64,000 nt of DNA from Candidatus Obscuribacterales bacterium (GCA_019750335.1 JAIEOQ010000005.1:1-64000); one strand, 5' to 3'. Positions 28,732 through 37,523 are shown, counted from the first letter of the stretch. Notes: generated from the sequence alone by a model not told the origin. Numbers and translations are program-made.

Positions 28732-29142
28732 ATGCCCTGGAGACAACAGGACAGTCCGACCGTAATCGAAAGAGTCGTGTCAGTGCTTTGTTATCTGACG
28801 GCGGGTATTGCCGGCATCTTGTACATAATCATCTCGCGCAGCAGTTATCAGCCGAATTTTTTCCGTTTTCACTTCTTGCAGTCGATTATTCTCGGCATTA
28901 TTGCTTTTCTACTTGGTTGGGCAAGCAATATCTTCGGCTTCACCTTTACCCCCCTATTTCAAATGCTCGATGGTCTGGCGCCAGGAATCGGCGGACAGGC
29001 TGCCAATATAATTGTGATGCTGGTTCAAGCAATTATCGCTGCATTCGGACTGTTGCCGGTCTACGGTTTGATTTTTGCGGCTTTGGGTAAATATGCCGAG
29101 ATCCCTTTTATTTCTAATGTCGTACGTCAACAAATGCGCTGA
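28732..29142 (+). CDS. Tic20/Ycf60-like (DUF4870-type) membrane protein
   Basis: 136 aa from ATG at 28732, behind AGAGGAAT; an earlier TTG at 28702 lacks a site. The sequence begins MPWRQQDSP and has about four membrane segments (VVSVLCYLTAGIAGILYIII, SIILGIIAFLLGWASNIFG, NIIVMLVQAIIAAFGLLPVY). The RFHFLQSI segment between helices 1 and 2 is typical of the Tic20/DUF4870 group, which is widespread in the cyanobacterial lineage. The function in bacteria is unresolved. Its TGA overlaps the ATG of the ParA-like gene (TGATG), so translation is coupled. Confidence 0.72.
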   Translation: MPWRQQDSPTVIERVVSVLCYLTAGIAGILYIIISRSSYQPNFFRFHFLQSIILGIIAFLLGWASNIFGFTFTPLFQMLDGLAPGIGGQAANIIVMLVQAIIAAFGLLPVYGLIFAALGKYAEIPFISNVVRQQMR

Positions 29143-29996
29143 TGAGTCAAATCAAAAAAAACAAAATAATTTGTGTTGCTAACCAAAAAGGTGGCGTAGC
29201 TAAAACCACGACTGCAGCTTATCTTGGTGCTGCTCTTGCCCGTCTGAACCGATATGTTTTGCTCATTGATTCGGATCCGCAATGCAGCCTGACATACAGT
29301 ATGGAGCTTGACGAAGCGCAGCAAGAGAAAGCTCAAGAAAACAATCTGGCGACAATGTATGAAACAGGAAGCGCGCTGGAACCCTGTTTGATTAAAGTGC
29401 GAGACAGTCTTTCTTTGATTCCCGGCGCGGCCGAGCTGATGATGTCAGAGGTGGCGCTTGATACTAACGCTCAAAACTCAGAACCGGAACGCTTGCTCAA
29501 AAATGCTTTGGTGCCTTTTGCCCATCGTTTCGATTATACGATTATCGATTGCCCACCGAGCCAGGGAATGCTTACGCTCAATGCTTTAGTTGCTGCTGAT
29601 TATGTGCTTATTCCAACTGTAGCGTCGACTATCAGTTTGACCGGTCTAGAACGAATGATTGAGCAAGTGCATGAGATTGTCCACGGCGATCTGGCCTTAA
29701 ATCCAGAGTTGGCCATTCTTGGTGTACTGTTGACGCGCTTCCGCCGGGATCGTAATGTCGAGCTTGAGATTGAAGAAAAGCTTAGATCTTTGCCGGAAGA
29801 GTTTCATGTTTTTCGTACTGTGATCCCTGACCGCAGTCAGTTTGGATTGTTGGGTGAATTGAAAGCGCAAACCGGACGACATCTGATGGAGCTTTCCATG
29901 GTTAGTTATTCGCTTTTGCCATATTTAACATTAGCCATGGAAGTGGAAAAATTATTGTTGCCAAAAACCGCACTGCGGCAGCCTCTCGATAAATAA
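29142..29996 (+). CDS. ParA/Soj-family ATPase
   Basis: Deviant Walker A KGGVAKTTT (the second Lys of the ParA type is KGG), switch I DSDPQCSLT, Walker B-like DYTIIDCPPS and the later VPTVASTISLTGL segment define a ParA ATPase of 284 aa. Such proteins position plasmids, chromosomes or large protein assemblies on the nucleoid. No parB or parS-like repeats are visible nearby, so it may be an orphan ParA or position cellular cargo. Translationally coupled to the Tic20-like gene and followed after about 12 bases by the TPR-protease gene. Confidence 0.9.
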   Translation: MSQIKKNKIICVANQKGGVAKTTTAAYLGAALARLNRYVLLIDSDPQCSLTYSMELDEAQQEKAQENNLATMYETGSALEPCLIKVRDSLSLIPGAAELMMSEVALDTNAQNSEPERLLKNALVPFAHRFDYTIIDCPPSQGMLTLNALVAADYVLIPTVASTISLTGLERMIEQVHEIVHGDLALNPELAILGVLLTRFRRDRNVELEIEEKLRSLPEEFHVFRTVIPDRSQFGLLGELKAQTGRHLMELSMVSYSLLPYLTLAMEVEKLLLPKTALRQPLDK

Positions 29997-30008
29997 TCGG
30001 CGGTGGCG

Positions 30009-31610
30009 ATGAAGCATTTTATTCTTTTGCTTCTGATTCTGAGTCTATCCGTTGTCACTGTGCAAGCCGAGACGTTCATTGAAGCGCTTGAGCGAGGTAA
30101 TCGTGCTCTTGAAGCTGAGGATGATGATACGGCGATTCAAGCTTTTGTTGTAGCTAAATCCCTGGCTCCGGCCGGGGCTAACGATGCGCGAATCCAACTG
30201 GCCAGATTATATGCAAAGTTAGCGCGCTATCCGGAAGCGGAAGCGGAATATCAGGCCCTACTAGTTGGTTCGCGTAATCTTGATTTGCAACGTGAATTCG
30301 CGCGTTTTTATGCCGATCAAGGCAAGTTCAAACAAGCTTTGGGCTTATATCAAAATTTGTTGGCTCAAGATCACAATGATCGGATTTCGCTTTTAAATAT
30401 CGGTCTGTGCATGGAAGCGATTGATGATATAGACAGTGCTAAAGATTATTACGAACAGGTGCTTGCTAAGTTCCCTAAATCAAGTGAGGCGGAGCAAGCA
30501 ACAGGGCGATTAGCCCGATTGAATGAAGCGACAGACGCTCGGTTTAAAGGACGCTTTTTTCCTGTCGATCCCGAATTTGGCATTGTCGGTTTAGGCTGGT
30601 GGAACCTGGAAAAAATGCCTATTCATGTATACATTGATGATGGCGAAGGAGTAACCGGCTATCGCCCGGGAATGCGATCCGCTGTTTTAAAAGCGATGGA
30701 TGTCTGGCGACAAGCTTCAGGCGGAAAAATCTGGTTTGTTTTGGACAATCAAGACCGCCAAGCGGAAGAATCCTGGCAGCGCAGCCTGGGGGATGAACCG
30801 ATCCTCCCGCGTATTAGCGCCAATCCGGCTGATATCCCTGACGATCCGGTAAAAACAGGCATTCACGTACATTGGATTCCGGATCTTTCCGGAGCGGCTG
30901 TCGGTCTTGCTTGGACAAATGTTTTTGCCGCACGTGCCACGCAAAAAAATGACGGTGATTGTGAAATCTTAAATGGGCATGTTTGGATTGTTACCAACAG
31001 CCTGGCTGATGGCAAACCTCTGCCTAAGCGCGAAAGCGTTTCCAGTGCGGCACTTTTTGAGGCGCAAGATCGTTTGCTTGATGAGGTGGTGATGCACGAG
31101 TTCGGTCATGCTCTCGGACTTTTGCACTCGTCTCACCCGAGTGACATCATGTGTGCCGGTGTATTCGCTTTAAATAGCAAAGATCACGTTGAAACACGTA
31201 CTCTATCTTCCGGCGATCAAGCTTCTCTTGCCGAGCATTACCATCAGTATCAAGGAACAGGTATGCCTTCAAATACAAGCAGTAAAACGGAAGAAAGAAA
31301 GTTGGCTTTGATACCGCTTTCGGTGCCGGACTTTTCCGGTAATCGTGGCTTAGGAGCGTTAGAGGCTAAATATGCTGACATTGTGTTTGATTTTAATTCA
31401 GGCAAATATACTGACAGCTGGTCCAAGGCCAGTCTGATGCTGCAAAAAGATCCCAAAAATCCGGTTGCTCTCTACTTGCGCGCCGTGGCCGGCGTGATGC
31501 TAAGACGATGGAAAGAAGCGGAGAAAGATTATCGGGAAGTGATCAAGCTATCGCCGGATAGCGCTTTGACTCAAAAAGCGATGGAAGGATTACGAAAGAT
31601 CGGCCATTAG
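30009..31610 (+). CDS. Secreted TPR protein with matrixin-like zinc protease domain
   Basis: ATG at 30009 gives a compact signal peptide (MKHFILLLLILSLSVVTVQA); a GTG at 30003 is possible. N-terminal TPR units span residues about 25-175. A metzincin domain follows with the classical zinc motif HEFGHALGLLH and Met-turn SDIMC. One or two more TPRs end the protein (about 460-530). It is the domain relative of the protein at 17053, but here the third His is at the standard position and TPRs flank the protease on both sides. Export and peptidase activity are predicted; the substrate is unknown. Ends 2 bases from the convergent GDPD gene. Confidence 0.82.
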   Translation: MKHFILLLLILSLSVVTVQAETFIEALERGNRALEAEDDDTAIQAFVVAKSLAPAGANDARIQLARLYAKLARYPEAEAEYQALLVGSRNLDLQREFARFYADQGKFKQALGLYQNLLAQDHNDRISLLNIGLCMEAIDDIDSAKDYYEQVLAKFPKSSEAEQATGRLARLNEATDARFKGRFFPVDPEFGIVGLGWWNLEKMPIHVYIDDGEGVTGYRPGMRSAVLKAMDVWRQASGGKIWFVLDNQDRQAEESWQRSLGDEPILPRISANPADIPDDPVKTGIHVHWIPDLSGAAVGLAWTNVFAARATQKNDGDCEILNGHVWIVTNSLADGKPLPKRESVSSAALFEAQDRLLDEVVMHEFGHALGLLHSSHPSDIMCAGVFALNSKDHVETRTLSSGDQASLAEHYHQYQGTGMPSNTSSKTEERKLALIPLSVPDFSGNRGLGALEAKYADIVFDFNSGKYTDSWSKASLMLQKDPKNPVALYLRAVAGVMLRRWKEAEKDYREVIKLSPDSALTQKAMEGLRKIGH

Positions 31611-31612
31611 AG

Positions 31613-32341
31613 TTAGCCGCCGAGATATTTACGCAAGCCTTCGGGATCGTCAGTAATGATTGCGTCGACACCTAATTCCAGGCAGCGTTTCCATTCTCGC
31701 GGTTCGTTTACGGTCCAAACAAAAAGTTCAAGGCCGGCTTCTTTCGCTTCTCTAGCGCCTTCCGGTAGGAGGCAGTCAAATGCTTGAATATAATATTGAG
31801 CTTTGAGTTTAGCGGCATAATCTTTTAAATCCACCAGCATGGCAGCGGCCAGGATACCGATTTTAATTTCAGAATCAAGAGCGCGTAAGCGTTGCAAGCA
31901 ATGATGATCGAAAGAGCTGACGACGACATTGTCGCGATGGGGGTAACGCTCCAGCTCACGTAACAGATCGGATTCGATATCGTCATAACCAATTGGGGCG
32001 TTTTTCAATTCAATATTGATCAACATATTTTCCGGAAAAAGTGATAGTACTTCGGCTAAAAGAGGTACTTTTTCCGAGCGGAACTCTTTGTCAAACCAGA
32101 GTCCGGCCGATAATCTTTCTATTTCCGGATAACTAATATCTTTTATGTAACCGACGCCGTTTGTCGTCCGCTTGAGATCGTCGTCGTGTATAACAATAAG
32201 TTCGCCGGTTGCACAACGGTGTACATCAAACTCTACGCCAGCAGCGCCGAATTGGACACTTTTGCCAAAGGAAGCCAGGGTATTTTCCGGAGCCCAGTTT
32301 CGCCCGCCGCGATGAGCAATGATTTTAGGTAAATTTTGCAT
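31613..32341 (-). CDS. Glycerophosphodiester phosphodiesterase (GDPD/UgpQ type)
   Basis: Hydrolyses glycerophosphodiesters to glycerol-3-phosphate and an alcohol. The metal and catalytic residues are seen in IAHRGG, APENTLASF, GVEFDVH and IVIHDDDLKRTTNG, with the later IELKN and VDAIITDDPEG. Length 242 aa is normal for the cytosolic UgpQ type; there is no signal peptide. Divergent from kdsB across about 105 bases. Confidence 0.93.
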   Translation of the reverse strand: MQNLPKIIAHRGGRNWAPENTLASFGKSVQFGAAGVEFDVHRCATGELIVIHDDDLKRTTNGVGYIKDISYPEIERLSAGLWFDKEFRSEKVPLLAEVLSLFPENMLINIELKNAPIGYDDIESDLLRELERYPHRDNVVVSSFDHHCLQRLRALDSEIKIGILAAAMLVDLKDYAAKLKAQYYIQAFDCLLPEGAREAKEAGLELFVWTVNEPREWKRCLELGVDAIITDDPEGLRKYLGG

Positions 32342-32447
32342 ATCAATAGGCTAACTCCGCTCCGGCCAATTGAATCGTCTCTTAATTAGAATTCACCAGT
32401 TCGTTTCGATCCTGGTCTAAGATACAAGCTCCGCACAGGTGAGAACA

Positions 32448-33197
32448 ATGGTTTCAAGCTCATCAAAAAAAGCCGCAGTAATTATTCCCGCTCGTTATCA
32501 GTCGACTCGATTTCCCGGAAAGCCGCTTGTCGATATCTGCGGCATGACAATGATCGAGCGTGTCTACACGCAAGCTAAAAAAGCTAAGCTTGTCGATCAG
32601 GTAATTGTCGCTACTGACGATCAGCGGATCTTTGATGTTGTGCGCTCTTTCGGCGGTGACGTGTTGATGACCCGCGCCGACCATGCAAACGGCAGCGAAC
32701 GTTTGGCTGAGGTTGCCGCGAATATGGCGGAGCTGGAAATAATCGTCAACGTTCAAGGAGATGAGCCGCTGATTGACCCGCTAACTATTGATGCGGCTAT
32801 TCGTCCGTTACTTGAAAATGAGCAGCTTGAGATGTCCACTCTAGCTTCGGAAATAAAAGATCAGTCCGAAATTGAAAGTGCGACAGTAGTAAAAGTGGTG
32901 ACGGACAAAGCTGGCTGTGCTCTTTATTTCTCGCGTTCACCAATTCCTTTTTATCGTGATTTAAGTGAGGGCGGTAAATATTTTGGGCATATTGGATTGT
33001 ATGTTTATCGCCGTCAAACATTGCTTGCTCTATCGGCCTTGAAGCCAACGCCCCTTGAGCTTGCGGAGAATCTTGAGCAGCTGCGCGCTCTTGAACATGG
33101 GATTAAAATTCGGGTAGTGCAGGTTGCTGGGCGGTCCCCGGCGGTGGATAAACCGGAGGATTTGGCGGCGGTGGAAAAAGCCCTGAGTGCTTTTTAG
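32448..33197 (+). CDS. kdsB: 3-deoxy-manno-octulosonate cytidylyltransferase KdsB
   Basis: Activates KDO with CTP to CMP-KDO for lipopolysaccharide inner core. Motifs: VIIPARYQSTRFPGKPL, VATDDQRI, GSERLAE, INVQGDEPLI-like VNVQGDEPLID, YFSRSPIPF and HIGLYVYRR. ATG at 32448 is chosen because AGGTGAG lies just upstream; 249 aa is the usual length. Its presence is the main evidence in the window for an outer membrane with LPS. The VanZ-like gene starts 13 bases downstream. Confidence 0.95.
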   Translation: MVSSSSKKAAVIIPARYQSTRFPGKPLVDICGMTMIERVYTQAKKAKLVDQVIVATDDQRIFDVVRSFGGDVLMTRADHANGSERLAEVAANMAELEIIVNVQGDEPLIDPLTIDAAIRPLLENEQLEMSTLASEIKDQSEIESATVVKVVTDKAGCALYFSRSPIPFYRDLSEGGKYFGHIGLYVYRRQTLLALSALKPTPLELAENLEQLRALEHGIKIRVVQVAGRSPAVDKPEDLAAVEKALSAF

Positions 33198-33210
33198 CAA
33201 TCGGAAATTA

Positions 33211-33624
33211 ATGCGCGACCGAGATAGAATCAAAAAACTCAAAAAGCGCCATGTGTTCTGGCGTTACGTGCTAATTATTGTTTGGTTGTCAATGGTCTGG
33301 TATCTCTCGGAACAGTCCGATTCTCATAATGTTACTCGAGAATTTTTTGGTGACTATAATTTCTACGGGCGCAAGCTTATTCACATTATTGAGTTTGCCG
33401 TTGGCTATTTTCTCGCTTTTATGTTTTTTGGAACGTTTCTCAAAAAGGGGCGGAAGATTGCCGGTCTTATGTTTATTGTTGCCTGTGCCGCTGTAGATGA
33501 GTGGCATCAGGGATTTGTTGAGCGCCGAGACAGTCTGGCCACCGATGTTTTGATCGATTGCTCGGGAGCGCTTATTGCTTATTTCGTTACGGTTTTCCGG
33601 CAGTATCTGCGTCGTGGCATGTAG
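33211..33624 (+). CDS. VanZ-like membrane protein
   Basis: 137 aa from ATG at 33211. Three to four membrane segments (YVLIIVWLSMVWYLSEQS, LIHIIEFAVGYFLAFMFFGTF, GLMFIVACAAVDEWHQ, VLIDCSGALIAYFVTVF). The VanZ family signature DEWHQGFVERRDSLATDVLID is complete in pattern. VanZ-like proteins are linked to teicoplanin resistance and phosphate-chain or envelope biology, but most have no proven role. An upstream GTG at 33187 would overlap kdsB. Probably co-transcribed with kdsB. Confidence 0.85.
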   Translation: MRDRDRIKKLKKRHVFWRYVLIIVWLSMVWYLSEQSDSHNVTREFFGDYNFYGRKLIHIIEFAVGYFLAFMFFGTFLKKGRKIAGLMFIVACAAVDEWHQGFVERRDSLATDVLIDCSGALIAYFVTVFRQYLRRGM

Positions 33625-33690
33625 TCGTGCGCTCTGAGAAAATTTCGGGTAAAATCAGTGGCATGCAGATTACCAGTCGGTGGTGCCATC

Positions 33691-34479
33691 GTGAAAATAA
33701 AAACTTACGGATTCAGTTTTTTATCTCTGTCGTTATTGATCACGCTTTGCCAAAGTAATCCGACTTTTGCTGATTCGAGTGGTCCGCGTATTGATGAGCG
33801 CGCACCGGATTTGGTGCCAACTCGAACCTTGGAACCAAAAAACGTTCCCGATTTTGTCGATTACAGAAAAGAGCCAGCAGCAAGAACGAATGGTGCAGCT
33901 TTGCAGGCTGGCTTGCAGTCGGCTACGCTTCCGGTGCAAACCCATTTGAAGCTAGTAGTCGAATATCCGGTTTCGGCGACGGCCAGCGTACCCGGCGATA
34001 TTTTTGAAGGACATGTTAAAGACGATCTGTTCTTCGGGCGGACTTTGATTTTGCCTAGAGGCAGTCTTGTGCGCGGGCGGATCACTGAAGTGACAAAACC
34101 GCGCTGGATAAGCCGGGCCGGTAAGATCGGTTTGAAGCTAGATCAAATCGTCACTCCAACCGGAGAAGTCATAGCACTTGATGCTAGCCTTGAATTTCAA
34201 AAAGGGATGACTAATAAAGCCGGACAACTCGACCCCGGTACTAACTTTGGTACACGAGTAGAATCGAGTGTCAGAACCGTATCCGGGATGAATGAAAAAG
34301 GTGCTGCCAAAGGAGCTTTGGTCGCTGCAAACATAGCTACTCTCGGCGCGCCGATTGTAGCAACGGCAATCGGCACTTCGGCCGTTGCTTTATTTCGTTC
34401 GGGAGACAATATCAGCTTAAGTCCCGGGCAAGAGATTGAAATTTTGCTGACCAACGAGCTTGGAGTGCAGATCAACTAG
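33691..34479 (+). CDS. Secreted hypothetical protein, 262 aa
   Basis: GTG at 33691, behind GGTGGTG, gives a clean signal peptide (FLSLSLLITLCQSNPTFA). An alternative GTG at 33658 would lengthen the N-terminus. The mature part has a disordered start, then a beta-rich domain: GDIFEGHVKDDL, ILPRGSLVRGRITEV and a GLKLDQIVTPTGEV strand pair. This pattern resembles the beta-barrel of TrbI/VirB10-like periplasmic proteins but lacks the rest of them. A Gly/Ala-rich hydrophobic stretch (about residues 205-235) follows, then PGQEIEILL. Family not recognised. It ends 2 bases from the convergent TPR gene. Confidence 0.68.
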   Translation: MKIKTYGFSFLSLSLLITLCQSNPTFADSSGPRIDERAPDLVPTRTLEPKNVPDFVDYRKEPAARTNGAALQAGLQSATLPVQTHLKLVVEYPVSATASVPGDIFEGHVKDDLFFGRTLILPRGSLVRGRITEVTKPRWISRAGKIGLKLDQIVTPTGEVIALDASLEFQKGMTNKAGQLDPGTNFGTRVESSVRTVSGMNEKGAAKGALVAANIATLGAPIVATAIGTSAVALFRSGDNISLSPGQEIEILLTNELGVQIN

Positions 34480-34481
34480 GG

Positions 34482-35207
34482 CTACATTGTCACTGCCTTT
34501 TTTGCTTTGTTCTTCAAAGTTTTTTGAGCGATAGTGATATTGCTTGAGTACAAGCTGTTCGACGGCGCTAGATGCGCTGCGCGTCTGAATTCTTGCAAAG
34601 CATCTTCCGGATAATTCTTTTGCAGGAAAATTACGCCCATATTGTTATGAACTTGGGCGTTTGTTGGTTCAAGTTTCAAGCACACTTTGTATTCTTTCAG
34701 CGCTTGTTCGTACTTCTTTTGATCTAAAAGCACGTTGGCTAAATTGTAGTGTGCTTCAAAAGAATAAAAGTTATGGTCGATTACGGCTCGATACTGTTCT
34801 TCAGCGCCGGCGTAATGTTTATGCTTATGGTGAAGCGCGGCTAAATTAACTCGTGATTCATCCATGTCTGGACGACGATTGATGATCTCCTGATAACGGC
34901 GAGCGGCAAATTTGTCGTAGCCGGTAAGTTGATAAACCAAAGCTTTTTTATGAGAAGCTTCATAATAACTAGGGTTGAGCTCCAGCGCTTTGTTAAATTG
35001 ATCCAATGCGGCTTGATACTTCTTCTGGCTGAGCATTTTGCAGCCTTCGTTATAGTAAAGCTGCGGGTCCTTTTTGGGCGGTGCTGCTGGCGAGGTTAAG
35101 GCTGCCGGGTCCGGCGCTTGCGGCAGTTCGTCTTCTATCTCGGCATTTGCCGGCAGGTAGAGCCAGGCGCCAATTAAGGTCATGAGCAAAGCTGTTTGTT
35201 TATGCAT
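34482..35207 (-). CDS. Secreted TPR-repeat protein, 241 aa
   Basis: Signal peptide MHKQTALLMTLIGAWLYLPANA, then a Pro-rich spacer, then about five TPR units between residues 48 and 225 (for example YYNEGCKMLSQKKYQAALDQ, HNNMGVIFLQKNYPEDALQE). A basic C-terminus follows. TPRs form a protein-binding superhelix; partner unknown. Divergent from the thymidylate-kinase-like pair. Confidence 0.8.
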   Translation of the reverse strand: MHKQTALLMTLIGAWLYLPANAEIEDELPQAPDPAALTSPAAPPKKDPQLYYNEGCKMLSQKKYQAALDQFNKALELNPSYYEASHKKALVYQLTGYDKFAARRYQEIINRRPDMDESRVNLAALHHKHKHYAGAEEQYRAVIDHNFYSFEAHYNLANVLLDQKKYEQALKEYKVCLKLEPTNAQVHNNMGVIFLQKNYPEDALQEFRRAAHLAPSNSLYSSNITIAQKTLKNKAKKAVTM

Positions 35208-35231
35208 AATTCACCAGTTAATAACTTTTGC

Positions 35232-35260
35232 CTGTCTCTTTGCAGCGGCGCAACTATAAT
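35232..35260 (+). promoter_or_regulatory. Sigma-70-type promoter candidate for the kinase pair
   Basis: A perfect TATAAT lies at 35255-35260. The -35 is poor (CTGTCT at 35232, 17-base spacing). It is 57 bases before the ATG at 35317, in the divergent gap to the TPR gene. Confidence 0.45.
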
Positions 35261-35316
35261 AGAAAAGTTTGATGGCTTATGCCCGTCAAGAGTTCTAATC
35301 TAAGTCGAGAATAGTC

Positions 35317-35973
35317 ATGCGCTTGCATCAAAAGCATAATTACCCGGGCAAACTTATTGTTGTCGAAGGAGTGGACGGCTCAGGTAAATCAACTCAGCTT
35401 AATCTTCTGCGTAACTGGCTTGAAGACCGTGGTCATAGTGTGATTTTTACCGAATGGAACTCTTCCAAGCTGATTTCAAAAACGATTAAGCAAGCAAAGC
35501 GTGATAACAGCTTGATTCCGGTTACCTTCAGCTTGCTCCATGCTACCGATTTTGCCGATCGTCTGGAAAACATAATAAAACCGGCTTTGAAAGCCGGGCT
35601 TATAGTTTTAGCCGACCGTTATTGTTTTACCGCTTTTGCGCGCGACGTAGCTCGTGGCGTGGATAAAGAGTGGGTGCGTAGCCTTTACGGTTTCACGATC
35701 CGACCGGATGGAGCTTTCTATTTTCAGGTACCGATTGAAATTTCGCTGCAGCGCATTGCTAACAGCCGAGTGCCAGGTTATTACGAAGCCGGTATGGATA
35801 TTGGCCTTTCCAGCGATCCGCGCGAATCATTCCAAATTTTTCAAACTAGAGTAATTGCCGAATACGACAAAATGGTTCCGGAGTACGATTTGCACGTTAT
35901 GCCGGCGACTAAGGCTATTCATGAGCAACAACTTACTTTTCGCGACAAAGTTTCAAAACTTCTCTCTGTATAA
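35317..35973 (+). CDS. Thymidylate-kinase-like P-loop protein 1 (intact Walker A)
   Basis: 218 aa with P-loop EGVDGSGKST (Lys24), a DRY motif in VLADRYCFTAFARD where TMK enzymes have their DRx substrate-binding motif, and a lid region ending in an adenine-binding C-terminus. Fold assignment to the dTMP kinase family is secure; the exact nucleotide substrate is not. The Q-region EWNSSKLI and GVDKEWVRSLYGF differ from ordinary TMK. It is followed after 12 bases by a clear paralogue with an altered P-loop, so the two probably act together. Confidence 0.8.
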   Translation: MRLHQKHNYPGKLIVVEGVDGSGKSTQLNLLRNWLEDRGHSVIFTEWNSSKLISKTIKQAKRDNSLIPVTFSLLHATDFADRLENIIKPALKAGLIVLADRYCFTAFARDVARGVDKEWVRSLYGFTIRPDGAFYFQVPIEISLQRIANSRVPGYYEAGMDIGLSSDPRESFQIFQTRVIAEYDKMVPEYDLHVMPATKAIHEQQLTFRDKVSKLLSV

Positions 35974-35985
35974 AAGGAAAGTCAA

Positions 35986-36678
35986 TTGCCAGAAATGTAT
36001 CCGGGAAAATTAGTTGTTTTGGAAGGAACCGACGGCGTCGGACGGTCTTCTCATGCAGAACTCTTGCGTCATTGGCTTGAGGTGGAAGGGTACGGCGTTG
36101 CCGTTTCGGAATGGAAATCATCGGCGCTGATTGCAGCTGCCATCGATAAAGCTAAATCCAAAAATGCTTTGAACACCATTACTTTTAGTTTGTTGTACGC
36201 CACGGATCTGGCTGATCGCTTGAACCGTGAAATCGTTCCGGCGCTGAAAGCTGGGTTTGTTGTGATTGTTGATCGCTACTACTACACAGCGTTTGCTCGT
36301 GACGTGGTGCGCGGTGCTGATTCGGCTTGGGTGCGTAAACTGTATGGATTTGCTCCGTCGCCGGATTTGGTTTTCTATTTGCAAATGCCTTTGGACGATC
36401 TTTTGCGGCGGATTGTCACATCGCGTGGCGGTTTGGATTTTTATGAATCAGGGCGCGATATTGGCATGTCTACTGACCTTTATCAATCTTTCAAACTTTA
36501 TCAATCTAAAATCCTCCATGAATACGAACGTATGAAAGAGGAGTTCAAATTTAAAATGATTGACGCTTCGCAGCCGCTGGAGCAGGTGCAAAAATTATTG
36601 CGTACGAATGTGCGACAACTTCTTGAAGAACAATCGGCTCTAATCAAGGACTCTGATTTGCCGGTTCTTCCAAAATAA
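35986..36678 (+). CDS. Thymidylate-kinase-like P-loop protein 2 (Walker A Lys replaced by Arg)
   Basis: TTG start at 35986 with AAAGGAA 5-6 bases upstream. 230 aa, aligned with the preceding gene along its length (PGKLVVLEG, SEWKSSALI, FSLLYATDLADRL, VDRYYYTAFARDVVRG, WVRKLYGF). The P-loop reads EGTDGVGRSS, so the phosphate-binding Lys is Arg20. It may bind nucleotide differently, be inactive, or act as a regulatory half of a heterodimer with the protein encoded at 35317; these are inferences. Its last 35 bases overlap the convergent dtd gene. Confidence 0.78.
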   Translation: MPEMYPGKLVVLEGTDGVGRSSHAELLRHWLEVEGYGVAVSEWKSSALIAAAIDKAKSKNALNTITFSLLYATDLADRLNREIVPALKAGFVVIVDRYYYTAFARDVVRGADSAWVRKLYGFAPSPDLVFYLQMPLDDLLRRIVTSRGGLDFYESGRDIGMSTDLYQSFKLYQSKILHEYERMKEEFKFKMIDASQPLEQVQKLLRTNVRQLLEEQSALIKDSDLPVLPK

Positions 36679-37099
36679 GCGTTACGGGACCATCGTTAGT
36701 CAGTGTCACTTTCATGTCGGCGCCAAAAACTCCCCAGGAAACGGCAACGCCCATCTCCTCAAGAAGCTGTCCAAAAAATTCGTATAATCGTTTACCTTCC
36801 TGTGGGCTGGCTGCTTTGGTAAAGCCCGGGCGGCGCCCTTTCCGCCAGTCAGCAGCAAGAGTGAATTGAGAGATCAGAAGCACTTTGCCCGCTGATTCCA
36901 TCAAGGATTTATTCATTTTTCCTTCAGCGTCAGCAAATATTCTCAGCTCCACACATTTGCGGGCCAAGTAACGGCAGGCTTCTTCAGTGTCGTTTTGTTC
37001 GGCGCAGAGCAGGATCACGAGACCTTTGTCAATTGAACCGGTAACCTTGCCATCTACGGTTACTTGCGCCGCGAGTGCTCTTTGTAATACAAGCTTCAT
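36644..37099 (-). CDS. dtd: D-aminoacyl-tRNA deacylase Dtd
   Basis: Removes D-amino acids (and Gly mischarged on tRNA-Ala) from tRNA. Motifs: MKLVLQRA start, LLISQFTLAADWRKGRRPGF with the catalytic SQFTL, and NDGPVTLIL with the Gly-cisPro selectivity element. 151 aa is typical. It overlaps the kinase-like gene tail by 35 bases, an unusually long convergent overlap in this window. Confidence 0.95.
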   Translation of the reverse strand: MKLVLQRALAAQVTVDGKVTGSIDKGLVILLCAEQNDTEEACRYLARKCVELRIFADAEGKMNKSLMESAGKVLLISQFTLAADWRKGRRPGFTKAASPQEGKRLYEFFGQLLEEMGVAVSWGVFGADMKVTLTNDGPVTLILEEPANQSP

Positions 37100-37198
37100 G
37101 GTGTTAATCGTCCGATCGCCCTGCCTGTCTGCCAGTGAATGACAATTTATCTCTGCGCGCGTGCAGGCTCATTATTTATGCTACCATTCAAAATATAA

Positions 37199-37275
<77 letters not shown>

Positions 37276-37334
37276 AATTGTCGCATCGTTAAAATTGATA
37301 CTACGTGCAGTGCTTACTTTGCTGTCGTCTGTTT

Positions 37335-37523
37335 TTAATCGTCGCGCAGAGCGATGAAAAGCAGTCTTCCGACTGTGTTCCATTTGCGCAGAAAAAGCAT
37401 GAATAAAGCGCATAATACTATGCTGGCGCCAAACTGCCATAAAGTAATGGTCATGCCGTTGCCGCTGCAAGTGATAATTGTCTCGGTTCTGCTCAGCAAG
37501 GTTAGCTTGGTGTCGCCAGGCAA
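37335..37523 (-). CDS. Possible small membrane protein (62 aa) between the tRNA genes
   Basis: The minus-strand frame from 37523 (TTG) encodes a beta-like start (PGDTKLTLLSRTETIITC), a hydrophobic helix (LWQFGASIVLCALFMLFL) and a basic amphipathic tail. Codon choice looks coding, and the upstream frame stays open almost to the tRNA-Gly 3' end. There is no clear ribosome-binding site, and an internal ATG near 37452 would leave only about 38 residues. It is the only non-RNA content I can support in the 280 bases between the tRNAs. Could be a chance frame. Confidence 0.3.
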   Translation of the reverse strand: MPGDTKLTLLSRTETIITCSGNGMTITLWQFGASIVLCALFMLFLRKWNTVGRLLFIALRDD

